A stretch of 64,000 bases of DNA from SLRI01 sp964393275 (GTDB lineage: Bacteria > Pseudomonadota > Alphaproteobacteria > Geminicoccales > Geminicoccaceae): assembly GCA_964393275.1 (NCBI GenBank), contig CAYMTA010000002.1, positions 88,497-152,496 of the forward strand, in the 5' to 3' direction. The notes beneath the pieces are model-generated. The model was not told where the DNA came from and searched no databases. It saw nothing but the letters and a program-made list of their open reading frames with translations. This document shows positions 35,078-43,716 of this stretch, one piece after another. A program made the translations under genes and the position numbers. Numbering within the stretch: position 1 is the first letter of the stretch; the number at the start of each line of letters is the position of its first letter.

Positions 35078-36145
35078 TCAGAAGATCAGCCGGTCGGCGC
35101 GCAGCTCGGCGAAGAGGTCGAAAAAGGAGTCTTCGGTCGAGCGGTAGCCGGCAAAGCCGCGCTTGCGGCTGTTCGCCATGTCGGTCATCACCTCGATCGG
35201 CCGGCCGAGATCGAGATCGGTGTGCCAGGGCGAGGCCAGCCGGTCGAGGTCGGGCTCGACGAGGCCATGCCGCTCCGCGATCTCGCGCCAGAGCGGGCCG
35301 CAATCCGCCATCTGCGCCGCCAGGGGCCGCACGGTTCCATCGAAGCCGGAAGGCTCGATATCGAACCACCCGGCCAGGCGCGGCCAGAGCCAGCTCCAGC
35401 GAAAGACGTCGCCATTGGTGATGTTGAAGGCCTCGTTGCGGGCCGCCGGCGTCGTGGCGGCCCAGACGAGCTGGTCGGCCAGGACCCGGGCGTCGGTGAC
35501 ATCCGAGATGCCCCGCCACTGCGCCTCGGAGCCCGGCCATTGGAACTTCCGGCCGCTGGCCTTGCAGATGGTGGCGAAGACGGCGAGCGTGGTGCCGAGA
35601 TTCATGGCGTTGCCGACCGCCTTGCCGATCACCGTATGCGGCCGGTGAACGCTCCAGGAGAACCCGTCACGCTCGGCCGCGGCCAGGACCTCGTCCTCCT
35701 GGGTGTAGTAGAAATTCTGGACCGGCAAACGCGGCTGCTCCTCGCGCAGGGGCGTCTCGGGCAGGGTGCCGCTCGCGACATAGGACTCGAACGGTCCGAG
35801 GTAATGCTTGAGCCCGGTGACCAGGGCCACGTGCCGCACCGATCCCCTGGCCGAAAGGGCGGCCAGCAGATTCCTGACCATCGCCCCGTTGACCCGGCAG
35901 TTCTCGGCCTCCGTCGCCTGCCGCAGCCAGGTGGCGAGAAAGACATGCGTCGGGGCGAGAGCCTCGAGCGCCAGGGCGAGCGATGCGGGCTCGAGGAGAT
36001 CGGCCGCGACCGGCCGCAGCCCGTCGATCTCGGGGCGCGGCCGGCGGGCGAGGCCATGCGTCGTCCAGCCATCGGCGATCAGCCGCCGGGCCACGGCGCT
36101 GCCGATGATGCCGGTCGCTCCCACGACCAGAGCCGTTCCCCGCAT
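35078..36145 (-). CDS. PRISE-type NAD(P)-dependent reductase (progesterone 5-beta-reductase/iridoid synthase-like SDR)
   Basis: 355-residue extended SDR. It opens ALVVGATGIIGSAVARRL, and has VALVTGLKHYLGPFESY and QNFYYTQEDEV, hallmarks of the PRISE family in which the catalytic tyrosine and lysine sit in unusual motifs. Members reduce activated C=C bonds of enones. The bacterial substrate is unknown. It is about 90 bases upstream of arsR on the same strand, but the promoter and operator lie between, so it is probably a separate unit. Confidence 0.85.
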   Translation of the reverse strand: MRGTALVVGATGIIGSAVARRLIADGWTTHGLARRPRPEIDGLRPVAADLLEPASLALALEALAPTHVFLATWLRQATEAENCRVNGAMVRNLLAALSARGSVRHVALVTGLKHYLGPFESYVASGTLPETPLREEQPRLPVQNFYYTQEDEVLAAAERDGFSWSVHRPHTVIGKAVGNAMNLGTTLAVFATICKASGRKFQWPGSEAQWRGISDVTDARVLADQLVWAATTPAARNEAFNITNGDVFRWSWLWPRLAGWFDIEPSGFDGTVRPLAAQMADCGPLWREIAERHGLVEPDLDRLASPWHTDLDLGRPIEVMTDMANSRKRGFAGYRSTEDSFFDLFAELRADRLIF

Positions 36146-36299
36146 CGTCCGTTCCTCCCCGTCTCTCCCCTTGTGAGTCCATGTAGGCGCATTGCGCCGC
36201 CCGACGCCAGCCGCAGCGACGCTTCGGGTGCGCTGCCCGCCTGGGGATGCGCTGCTGTGGCGGCCCCGAACGGCCGGGCGTTCCAGAGTCTCCGCTGCC

Positions 36300-38516
36300 T
36301 CAGGCGATCACGTTGCCGTCGGCGATGATCTGGTCGAGTGCTGGGAGCTTGGGTCCGAGGCCGGGCTCGCCGAAGGCGAGATAGGTGGAGCCGGCCCCGC
36401 CGTCGGGGTCGAGCGAGGCCGCGATGTCGAAGGGCTCGCCGACCAGGAGGTCGTCGTAGCCGTCGCCGTCGACATCGCCGCCGCCCGCCACGGTGAAGCC
36501 CAGATGCCCGTCGATCCGCCAGCCGCCGAGGATGCCGCCCGTGTCGTCGATCAGGCTGGCGAGGTCGAGCTCGGCGCCGAAGCTCTCGCGGCCGAAGATG
36601 ACGAAGGCCTCGCCGCCGCCCTCGGCACCCAGGCGGTCGGCGTAGCGGGCACCGACGAGCAGGTCGTCGAAGCCGTCGCCGTCGACATCGCCGACCCCCG
36701 CCACCGAGCGGCCGAAGCCGTCGCCATTGGCCGGCCCGCGCATGGCGAAGCCGTTCGTGCCGTCGAGGTCGCCGAGGCCGAGGCGGGGGCCGAACCCCTG
36801 GTCGGTGCCGAAGATCACGTAGGCCGCGCCATCCGGCCCGAGGTCGGCGCGGGGCGCCGCGTAGGCGCCGATGACGATGTCGGCGAAGCCGTCGCCGTTC
36901 AGGTCGCCGGCGCCGGCGAGGCCGAACCCGGCAAAGCCGTTCTCGTAGGCGCCCTCGACGATGAAGCCGTTCGTGCCGTCCAGGTCGCCCGGATCGAGGC
37001 TCGCTTCATGCGGGCCGGTCTGACCGAGGACAATATAGGCCTCGCCCGCCTTCGAGAGCCCGTTCGGGCTCGCGTCCTGGCCGCTGATCGCGACATCGGC
37101 CAGACCGTCGCCGTTGACATCGCCGAGCATGGCGACGCTGCGGCCCGACTGGTCGAACATGGCGCGGCCCTCGACGCGGAAGCCGTCGGTGCCGTCGAGC
37201 CTCGAGAGATCGACCGCCGCCCCGAGCCCGCCTTCGCCACCGCGCACGATGTAGCTCAGCCCGCCATTGTAGCTCGCATACTCGGCCTCGCCGAGCCGGG
37301 CGCCGATGACGATGTCGTCGAAGCCGTCGCCGTCGATGTCGCCGCCCCCGGCGACGCTGATCCCGGTCTCGTCGCCCGGGGCGGTGCCGGTGAGCGTGGT
37401 CGGCCGAAGGGCTGCCGCCTGGTCGACGGCGGCGAGATCGATGACCGGGCTGCCGTCGAGCAGCGCCCCGTAGAGCAGCACCGCCTCGCCCGCCCCGTTG
37501 CCAGGCGCACCCACGAGAAGGTCGGCGAGCCCGTCACCGTCCACATCGCCGGCCCCGGCGACCGCCCAGCCGAACCGGCCGCCGGCCTCCGCACCCAGGA
37601 TCGCCACGCCATTGGTGCCGTCGAAGCTCGCCACCGGCACGATCGGCGGGATCGTCCCATCCGTGCCGAAGAAGAGATAGACGGCGCCTGCGTCCGCTCG
37701 CGCCGTCCCGTCGCTGCCGACCACGTCGGCATGCGGCGCGCCGATGGCGATGTCGGCGAAGCCGTCGCCGTTGAAATCGCCGATGATCGCCGCATCGTGC
37801 CCGGCCCGGTCGCCGGCACCGATCCCGTCGAAGCGGACGAGACGGGCCGTCTCCGGCTCGGGCTCCGGCACGACCGGGGCGGGCAGGGTCTCGACCTTCA
37901 GCGTCAGGTCGTCGAAATCGAAGTCGCGCAGGTCCTCGAACGCGATCCAGGCCTCGCCCGGCGCCTTGCCCCAGGCCGAGACCGTGCGCTCCGCGCCACC
38001 CTTGTTGAGCGAATTGGCCAGCGCGTCGCCGGGATCGCCGTCGGTGGTGTGGAAGATGTTGCCGCCGATCCTCTGGCCGCTCACCGTGTCGACCAGTCGT
38101 AGATGGCTGGCCGCCGTGAAGCTGCCGCCGACGGAGCCGTCGCTCTTGTCGACGAAGGCGAGGCTGTCGCTCTCGAGCCGGTCGAGCGCGTTCTTGGTGC
38201 CGCCATTGGCGATCAGGAAGAGCCCGAAGCGGGTGCCGGCGGCGAAGTCACGGGCGCCGTAGACCTCGCTCATCAGGACCTCGCTGCCGAGCGCTGCCCC
38301 CCTGGTGTCGGTGACGACGATCCGGGGATCGACGAAGCTCCCGTCCTCCGCGATCCGGTAGACACCCACCGAGTTGCGAAACCCGGCCTGCTGGTCGACC
38401 AGCGTCAGCCGCAGATCGCCGGCTTCCGCCAGCGTCAGCATTGAGGCATCGGTGCCGTTGATCCGGTCGGAATCGAGGGCGACGCGGTTGGCGCGCGGCG
38501 GCAGCGGGTCGAGCAT
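36300..38516 (-). CDS. DUF4114 plus seven FG-GAP repeat protein
   Basis: 738 residues. The first ~200 resemble DUF4114 (ending AWIAFEDLRDFDFDDLTLKV). Residues ~230-715 hold seven FG-GAP/integrin-alpha beta-propeller repeats, each with a calcium loop of the DxDGDGxxD kind (DFNGDGFAD, DVDGDGLAD, DIDGDGFDD, DVNGDGLAD, DLNGDGFAD, DVDGDGFDD, DVDGDGYDD). It is presumably extracellular and calcium-stabilised, though no Sec signal is visible, which would fit type I secretion. GAGGTG precedes the ATG. Role may be adhesion or carbohydrate/protein binding. Confidence 0.85.
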   Translation of the reverse strand: MLDPLPPRANRVALDSDRINGTDASMLTLAEAGDLRLTLVDQQAGFRNSVGVYRIAEDGSFVDPRIVVTDTRGAALGSEVLMSEVYGARDFAAGTRFGLFLIANGGTKNALDRLESDSLAFVDKSDGSVGGSFTAASHLRLVDTVSGQRIGGNIFHTTDGDPGDALANSLNKGGAERTVSAWGKAPGEAWIAFEDLRDFDFDDLTLKVETLPAPVVPEPEPETARLVRFDGIGAGDRAGHDAAIIGDFNGDGFADIAIGAPHADVVGSDGTARADAGAVYLFFGTDGTIPPIVPVASFDGTNGVAILGAEAGGRFGWAVAGAGDVDGDGLADLLVGAPGNGAGEAVLLYGALLDGSPVIDLAAVDQAAALRPTTLTGTAPGDETGISVAGGGDIDGDGFDDIVIGARLGEAEYASYNGGLSYIVRGGEGGLGAAVDLSRLDGTDGFRVEGRAMFDQSGRSVAMLGDVNGDGLADVAISGQDASPNGLSKAGEAYIVLGQTGPHEASLDPGDLDGTNGFIVEGAYENGFAGFGLAGAGDLNGDGFADIVIGAYAAPRADLGPDGAAYVIFGTDQGFGPRLGLGDLDGTNGFAMRGPANGDGFGRSVAGVGDVDGDGFDDLLVGARYADRLGAEGGGEAFVIFGRESFGAELDLASLIDDTGGILGGWRIDGHLGFTVAGGGDVDGDGYDDLLVGEPFDIAASLDPDGGAGSTYLAFGEPGLGPKLPALDQIIADGNVIA

Positions 38517-38595
38517 CGGGACACCTCGGGTATATTTTTTCTACCCAAGGTAGATAACTTCCCGGCCGCCTCCTGTAAATCGCGAAAGTGGAGCG

Positions 38596-39120
38596 CTAGC
38601 CGCGCTGCTCCAATTCCTTGGCGAAGCGCCGCCACTTCTCGATGTATCTGGCCGTGCCCCAGCGCATGCGCTCCGCCTGCTCGGGCCTGACCTCGCCCTT
38701 GATCTTGCCGGGCATGCCCATGACGAGGCTGTTGTCCGGGATCTCCTTGTTCTCGGCGATCAGCGCCTTCGCCCCGATCAGGCAGTTCCGGCCGATCCTC
38801 GCCCCGTTGAGGATCACGGCACCAATGCCGATCAGGCTGCCCTCGCCGATCGTGCAGCCATGCAGCATCGCCATGTGCCCGACCGTGACCTCGGCGCCGA
38901 TGACCAGGGGATAGCCCGGATCGGTATGCATGACGCAGCCATCCTGCACATTGCTGCCGCGCCCGACCGTGATCAGCTCGTTGTCCCCCCGCAGCACCGC
39001 CCCGAACCAGACGCTCGCCTCCGTCTCCAGCCGAACCTTGCCGATCAGCACGGCGGTGGGTGCGATCCAGTGCTCCGCATCGGCGGTTTCGAGCTCATCG
39101 GGACCAAGCGCATAGTGCAT
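38596..39120 (-). CDS. Gamma-carbonic anhydrase-family protein (left-handed beta-helix)
   Basis: 174-residue hexapeptide-repeat protein. Zinc-ligand histidines are visible in CVMHTDPGYPL and VTVGHMAMLHGC, and the repeats ILNGARIGRNCLIGAKALI and KEIPDNSLVMGMPGKI close the helix. Such proteins are annotated as gamma carbonic anhydrases (YrdA/PaaY-like); many lack proven activity. The start ATG follows a run of seven A residues with GGG before it. Confidence 0.9.
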   Translation of the reverse strand: MHYALGPDELETADAEHWIAPTAVLIGKVRLETEASVWFGAVLRGDNELITVGRGSNVQDGCVMHTDPGYPLVIGAEVTVGHMAMLHGCTIGEGSLIGIGAVILNGARIGRNCLIGAKALIAENKEIPDNSLVMGMPGKIKGEVRPEQAERMRWGTARYIEKWRRFAKELEQRG

Positions 39121-39201
39121 TTTTTTCCCATTCGATCTTTGGATTTGGCTGTATGTTGGTGATTGGTTAGCATCGCAAAGGGCACGCGGCGAGGCTGATC
39201 C

Positions 39202-40128
39202 ATGACGGTACCGGATTTCCAGACACTAATGCTCCCGGTGCTCCGCGCGATCGGTGACGCAGAGACGTCAAGGCCACCAGAAGTCCGCGAGCGAGTGGCC
39301 AATTATTGCCGGCTCTCGGCCGAGCAGCTGGCAGAACGCCTGCCAAGCGGGCGACAAGCAACCTTTGAGAATCGCGTCGCATGGGCAAACGTCTATTTGC
39401 AGCGCGCGGGCCTGATAGAGACGGTAAAACGTGGTGTCTATCGGATCACGACGCGTGGCCGAGCGGTGCTGGAAGCGCCGCCTGATCGAATCGATCGACA
39501 TTTTCTAAGACGGTTCCCCGAATTTACAGCATGGCGCGAACGCGAAGCCGCGACGAGTGAAAATGGATCGAGTGACCCGTCCCCGGCGGGTGTGGCAGCG
39601 GACCAAACTCCACAGGAGGCGATCGAGCTTGCAGTCCAGGCTCTCGACCAGGAACTTCGCGTGTCTCTGCTCGCACGCATTCGACAACTCAGCCCAGAAG
39701 CCTTCGAGCGGCTGATCCTCGATCTCCTGGTCGCCATGGGCTATGGCGGCGGCCGGGCGGAGATGGCTCGGCAGACACAGCGAAGCAATGACGACGGTAT
39801 CGACGGCGTCATCAAGGAGGATGCGCTCGGCCTCGATCTCGTGCTGATACAAGCCAAGCGCTACACGCCACCCAATGCCGTGGGGCGGCCGGAGATGCAG
39901 GGCTTCGTCGGCAGTCTCGCAGGCAACGGGACGGCAAAAGGCATCTTCGTCACCACCTCGACGTTCACATTGGGCGCCCGCGACTACGTGGCGCGCATTC
40001 CCAATAGGGTCATTCTCATCGACGGCGAAGAGCTGGCGCGCCTGATGATCGAGTACAGTGTCGGCGTGCGCGTCACCCAGACCTACGCCATCAAGGACAT
40101 CGACGAAAACGCGTTCGAGGAGGGCTGA
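39202..40128 (+). CDS. mrr: Mrr-type restriction endonuclease
   Basis: 308 residues. The N-terminal half is a winged-helix Mrr_N domain (VKRGVYRITTRGRAVLE). The C-terminal catalytic domain carries the PD-(D/E)xK variant: MGYGG, then NDDGIDGVIKED with the acidic residue, and LVLIQAKRY with QxK. Type IV enzymes of this kind cut methylated foreign DNA; no methylase is adjacent, which fits. Codon use is noticeably less GC-rich than its neighbours, suggesting transfer. GAGG precedes the ATG. Confidence 0.9.
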   Translation: MTVPDFQTLMLPVLRAIGDAETSRPPEVRERVANYCRLSAEQLAERLPSGRQATFENRVAWANVYLQRAGLIETVKRGVYRITTRGRAVLEAPPDRIDRHFLRRFPEFTAWREREAATSENGSSDPSPAGVAADQTPQEAIELAVQALDQELRVSLLARIRQLSPEAFERLILDLLVAMGYGGGRAEMARQTQRSNDDGIDGVIKEDALGLDLVLIQAKRYTPPNAVGRPEMQGFVGSLAGNGTAKGIFVTTSTFTLGARDYVARIPNRVILIDGEELARLMIEYSVGVRVTQTYAIKDIDENAFEEG

Positions 40129-40133
40129 AGCCT

Positions 40134-40381
40134 TTGCTCCGTCGCCGGCAGGGCGAGCCCGCGGTGGATGTGAGCAACCGCCCGGATCGGAAAACCGCGC
40201 CTAACTGGCGATGAGCTCGACCGCGAGCCCGGGCCACGAAGTACCACGACGTGGCAAAGTCCCTGATCGCCCATTGCTTCGAGCCGATCCGCCAGCCGGG
40301 CAGTCACCGACCCAGTCGAGGAATCGTGGATAGGAAGCCGTGCCTCGTGATCCCTGTCTGTCGAAGCGGCTCTTCAAGTGA
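40134..40381 (-). other. Gap downstream of hicB: possible decayed hicA
   Basis: A hicA toxin gene would be expected next to hicB. The minus strand of this 248-base stretch shows weak HicA-like fragments in two different frames (RLADRLEAMGDQGL in one; FVARARGRAHRQL and SGRLLT in another), but no continuous frame. The simplest reading is a frameshifted remnant; chance similarity is possible. Nothing else is seen here. Confidence 0.25.
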
Positions 40382-40708
40382 TCAGGCGGGGGTCGGCATC
40401 GCCATCGTGAACTGGTGCCTGAGCTCGCCATTGGCCCGTGCACGAAAAACCGACCAGAAGGCTTCGATGGCGAAGCCCAGGCGCGTCCGGAACGGGACCG
40501 ACCGGTGGAGAAACGCCGACCGCTCGTCCTCGGGCAATTCGCTCACCGTCTGCAGATAGAGCGCGATCGCCTCCCGCAGCAGGGACGAGACTTCCTCGAA
40601 CGATCGGCCCTGCACGGCGATATCGAGGTCGAGCCAGATGGCCTCCCAGGCACCCTCATGGCCGGATGCATGGCAATGCAACGCCCGTGGTCGGCGCCTA
40701 TCGGTCAA
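40382..40708 (-). CDS. hicB: HicB-like antitoxin (DUF1902-type)
   Basis: 108 residues from a TTG at 40708. The HicB partial-RNaseH-like fold is recognisable: LHCHASGHEGAWEAIWLD, then LDIAVQGRSFEEVSSLLREA and YLQTVSELPEDERSAFLHRS. It normally represses its promoter and binds a HicA mRNA interferase. The start is uncertain because of the non-ATG codon; the fold begins near residue 9. No intact hicA is seen downstream, so it may be a solitary antitoxin or a regulator. Confidence 0.72.
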   Translation of the reverse strand: MTDRRRPRALHCHASGHEGAWEAIWLDLDIAVQGRSFEEVSSLLREAIALYLQTVSELPEDERSAFLHRSVPFRTRLGFAIEAFWSVFRARANGELRHQFTMAMPTPA

Positions 40709-40890
40709 GGCATGATCCTCTCGCGCGAGCGTACCTGTTGCAGGAGATAGGCGTCCGTTGGCGCCTTGTCAGCCCGTGCCCGACGGCGTTGCACCACCGG
40801 CTGCTGCGGGAAGCCCGCGCGAGATCAGCCGGGGCGGGAACCCGAGGGCGCCGGCTGCGTTGAGGGTGGTGAACCCGCGAAGGAGAGCCC

Positions 40891-42273
40891 ATGACCCTGC
40901 GCTTCGAGCAAATCCTCGCCGAGGGCATCGCCCAGACATCCTACCTCGTCGGCGACGACGCCGAGGGCACGGCGGCCGTGATCGATCCGCGGCCGGACGT
41001 CGACATCTATCTCGACCTGGCGCGCCATTACGGCCTCTCCATCACCCATGTCCTCGAGACCCACATCCACGCGGATTTCATGAGTGGCGCTCGCGAGCTG
41101 GTCGATCGTCTCGGCGGCTCGGCCGAGCTCTGCGTCAGCGAGGAGGGTGGCGCCACCTATGAGTTCCCGCACCGCCGCCTCCGCCCGGGCGAGCGCCTGC
41201 GCTTCGGCACGGTGGAGCTCGAGGTGGTCGCCACCCCGGGACACACGCCGGAGCATGTGTCCTATCTCCTGCGCGAGAGTGGCCGGGAACAGCCTTGGGG
41301 CATCCTCAGCGGCGATTCCTTCTTCGTCGACTCGGTGGGTCGCCCCGATCTTCTGGGCGACGAGCAGACCGATGAGCTGACCCGGGCCCTGTTCCGGACC
41401 CTGCGCGAGGTCTACTGGCCGCTGCCCGACGGCACGATCGTCTATCCCTGCCACGGGGCGGGGTCCGAATGTGGCCCCGACATCGGCGATCGCACCTCGA
41501 CCACCATTGGCTTCGAGCGGCGCCACAACAGCTATTTCGCCATCGACGACCTCGACCGGTTCCGGCAGGCGATGCAGGAAGCCGCGCCCCCGGTGCCGAC
41601 GCACTATCCTCGCCTCAAGAAGGTCAACGCCGCCGGCCCTCCCGTGGTCGGCAACCTGCCGCGCGTGCCGGCGCTTGGTCCCGAAGCGTTCGATGCCGCC
41701 GCCCGCGGCGGTCAGCTCCTCGATACCCGCGACATGCTCGCTTTCGGCGGCGGCCACCTCGCGGGCGCCATCAACATCGGCGGCCGGCCCGACCTCTCGG
41801 TCTGGGCGGGCTGGCTGCTCGACCCCGGGAAGCCGCTCTTTCTCGTGCTCGAGGACGACACCAGGCTGGCCGGGATCGTGACGCTCCTGTGGCGCGTCGG
41901 CTTCACCCGCTTCGGCGGCTATCTCTCAGGCGGCATGGCGGCATGGAGCGAGTCAGGGCGCGAGCTGCGGCGAATCGAGCAGCTGACCGTTCACGAGTTG
42001 CGCGAGCGCGAGGACGTGCTGCCGATCGATGTGCGCAAGCGGGAGGAATGGGAAAGCGGCCATGTGCCCGGAGCACGCCATGTCTTCCTGGGCGAGCTCG
42101 CCCGGCGGATGGACGAGATCGATCGGGATCGGCCGCTTGCGACCTACTGCGCCAGCGGCTTTCGCGCCAGCGTGGCGGCCAGCCTGCTGGCGGCGGAGGG
42201 CTTCGACGTGCGCAACGTGCCGGGAAGCTGGAAGGCGTGGCGATCGGCGGGCTTCGAGATCGCCAGGGATTGA
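40891..42273 (+). CDS. CstB-like persulfide dioxygenase-rhodanese fusion
   Basis: 460 residues in three domains, as in Staphylococcus aureus CstB. Residues 1-250 form a metallo-beta-lactamase fold with LETHIHADFMSG (the HADF variant), ATPGHTPEHVSY and YPCHGAGS. Residues 255-355 are a pseudo-rhodanese with no active cysteine (LVLEDDTR in its place). Residues 360-460 are an active rhodanese with C420 in ATYCASGFRAS. It would oxidise hydropersulfides to sulfite and combine them to thiosulfate, detoxifying sulfide. The next gene, 12 bases on, is also a sulfur-transfer protein. Confidence 0.9.
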   Translation: MTLRFEQILAEGIAQTSYLVGDDAEGTAAVIDPRPDVDIYLDLARHYGLSITHVLETHIHADFMSGARELVDRLGGSAELCVSEEGGATYEFPHRRLRPGERLRFGTVELEVVATPGHTPEHVSYLLRESGREQPWGILSGDSFFVDSVGRPDLLGDEQTDELTRALFRTLREVYWPLPDGTIVYPCHGAGSECGPDIGDRTSTTIGFERRHNSYFAIDDLDRFRQAMQEAAPPVPTHYPRLKKVNAAGPPVVGNLPRVPALGPEAFDAAARGGQLLDTRDMLAFGGGHLAGAINIGGRPDLSVWAGWLLDPGKPLFLVLEDDTRLAGIVTLLWRVGFTRFGGYLSGGMAAWSESGRELRRIEQLTVHELREREDVLPIDVRKREEWESGHVPGARHVFLGELARRMDEIDRDRPLATYCASGFRASVAASLLAAEGFDVRNVPGSWKAWRSAGFEIARD

Positions 42274-42285
42274 GGAGACGGATCG

Positions 42286-42738
42286 ATGGAGAACACCATT
42301 CGCCTGAGCGACGACTACACGGTCGCCAAGTTCGAGCCGGGGCGCGAGACCTTCGAACGGATCGCCGCCGAAGGGTTCCGCACGGTTGTGAGCATGCAGG
42401 GCCGAAACGAGGATCAGAGGCTGGCGATCGACGCCGAGCGCGAGGCGGCGGAGCGGGCGGGCTTGGCCTTTTACCACCAGCCGGTGTCGGGCGATTCGCT
42501 GGACGATCGAACGGTGGACCAGTTCCGCGAAGCCCTCGGCCGTTTGCCGCGGCCGGTCTTTCTCCACTGCGCCAGCGGCAAGCGCTCGGGTGCCATGGCG
42601 ATGATGCACCTGGCGAGCGAGCAGGGCCTGACAGGCGACGAGGCGCTGAAGAAGGCCGCAGCCATGGGTTTCGAGTGCGACAGCGCCGAGCTCGAGACCT
42701 TCGTGAAGGACTACGTCGACCGGCACCAGCCCCGCTGA
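42286..42738 (+). CDS. TIGR01244/DUF442-family sulfur transferase (phosphatase-like fold)
   Basis: 150 residues with a dual-specificity-phosphatase-like fold. The active loop is HCASGKRSGAM, C95 followed by Arg after four residues, where classical phosphatases have five. This is the Blh N-terminal-domain family, often fused or adjacent to persulfide dioxygenases, so a persulfide-handling role is more likely than phosphatase. It lies 12 bases after the CstB-like gene in the same operon and is convergent with the cytochrome gene. Confidence 0.85.
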   Translation: MENTIRLSDDYTVAKFEPGRETFERIAAEGFRTVVSMQGRNEDQRLAIDAEREAAERAGLAFYHQPVSGDSLDDRTVDQFREALGRLPRPVFLHCASGKRSGAMAMMHLASEQGLTGDEALKKAAAMGFECDSAELETFVKDYVDRHQPR

Positions 42739-42742
42739 GCCG

Positions 42743-43591
42743 CTACTCCACGCTCGGCAGCGTCCGCAGATAGGCGATGATCGCCGCCATGTCGGGCTCG
42801 CTGATGTTCCTGTAGAAGGCGAAGCCCATGGGCAGCATGAGCTTTCGGCCGTCCCGGCTCACGCCATCGCGGATGGCCTTCTCGATCTCCGCGTCGGACC
42901 AGTCGCCGAGGCCGGCCGGCGTGAGGTTGGCGGCGACCGAGATGCCCCAGGGACCCTTGAACTCGGCGCCGCCGGCGCCCAGCCTGTGCTCGAAATCGCG
43001 CTGGCCGTTCTCGCCCATCGGGGTGTGGCATTCGAGGCAGTGCGCGATCGGCCCGGCGAGGTAGGCGCCGACAGCCACCTGATCGGCCGGGTCGGGTGCC
43101 GGCACGGAGGCGATCGGCGCGGTCCAGGCGGGCGGCAGGGGGATGTTGTAGACCGAGGGCTCCGTCTCGTTGACCACCGGCGGCACGGTCCTGAGATAGG
43201 CCACGATCGCCACGAGGTCGTCGTCGGCGATGCCGTGATAGAGCGGGTAGGGCATGGGCGGGCCGATCAGGCTGCCGTCGGGGCGCACCCCTTCGCGGAT
43301 GGCCCGGGCGATCTCCGCGTCGCTCCACTTGCCGATGCCGGTCGCCGGATCGGGCGTGATGTTGCCTGAGACTGCCCGAAACACCCCCTCGTCGAAGACG
43401 ACGCCGCCGGCCAGGCGGCGGCTCTCGTCCGGCCCGTTGGGCCCGACCGGCGTGTGGCAGTTGCCGCAGGCGGCGATGGATTCGACCAGATAACGGCCGC
43501 GGTCGAGCGTCGCATCCGCCGAAGCCGACGCGGCGGCGCCGACGATCGACGCCGCGGCCGCAATTATGCAATCGCGCGCAATCACTGGCAT
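42743..43591 (-). CDS. Dihaem c-type cytochrome
   Basis: 282 residues with an N-terminal signal (IIAAAASIVGAAASASA). Two haem-binding sites are present, CGNCH and CLECH, each followed by a cytochrome-c fold with the sixth-ligand methionine region (PPMPYPLYHG, MLPMGFAFYRN) and SDAEIARAIREG-type helices. It resembles the subunits that deliver electrons from periplasmic dehydrogenases to the respiratory chain. The ATG at 43589-43591 has GGGGAGGG upstream. The electron donor is unknown; no dehydrogenase is adjacent. Confidence 0.9.
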   Translation of the reverse strand: MPVIARDCIIAAAASIVGAAASASADATLDRGRYLVESIAACGNCHTPVGPNGPDESRRLAGGVVFDEGVFRAVSGNITPDPATGIGKWSDAEIARAIREGVRPDGSLIGPPMPYPLYHGIADDDLVAIVAYLRTVPPVVNETEPSVYNIPLPPAWTAPIASVPAPDPADQVAVGAYLAGPIAHCLECHTPMGENGQRDFEHRLGAGGAEFKGPWGISVAANLTPAGLGDWSDAEIEKAIRDGVSRDGRKLMLPMGFAFYRNISEPDMAAIIAYLRTLPSVE

Positions 43592-43716
43592 GACGGGCCC
43601 TCCCCCTGGGCCGCCCGCGCCAGCTTGCCCTGGCCGGGCGCATGTTTCTTGTTCCCGGTGCTGCCCGGCTTCCCCGACCCGGGCCGGAAGCGAATTGCGG
43701 CAATTCGTCCCGCTCG

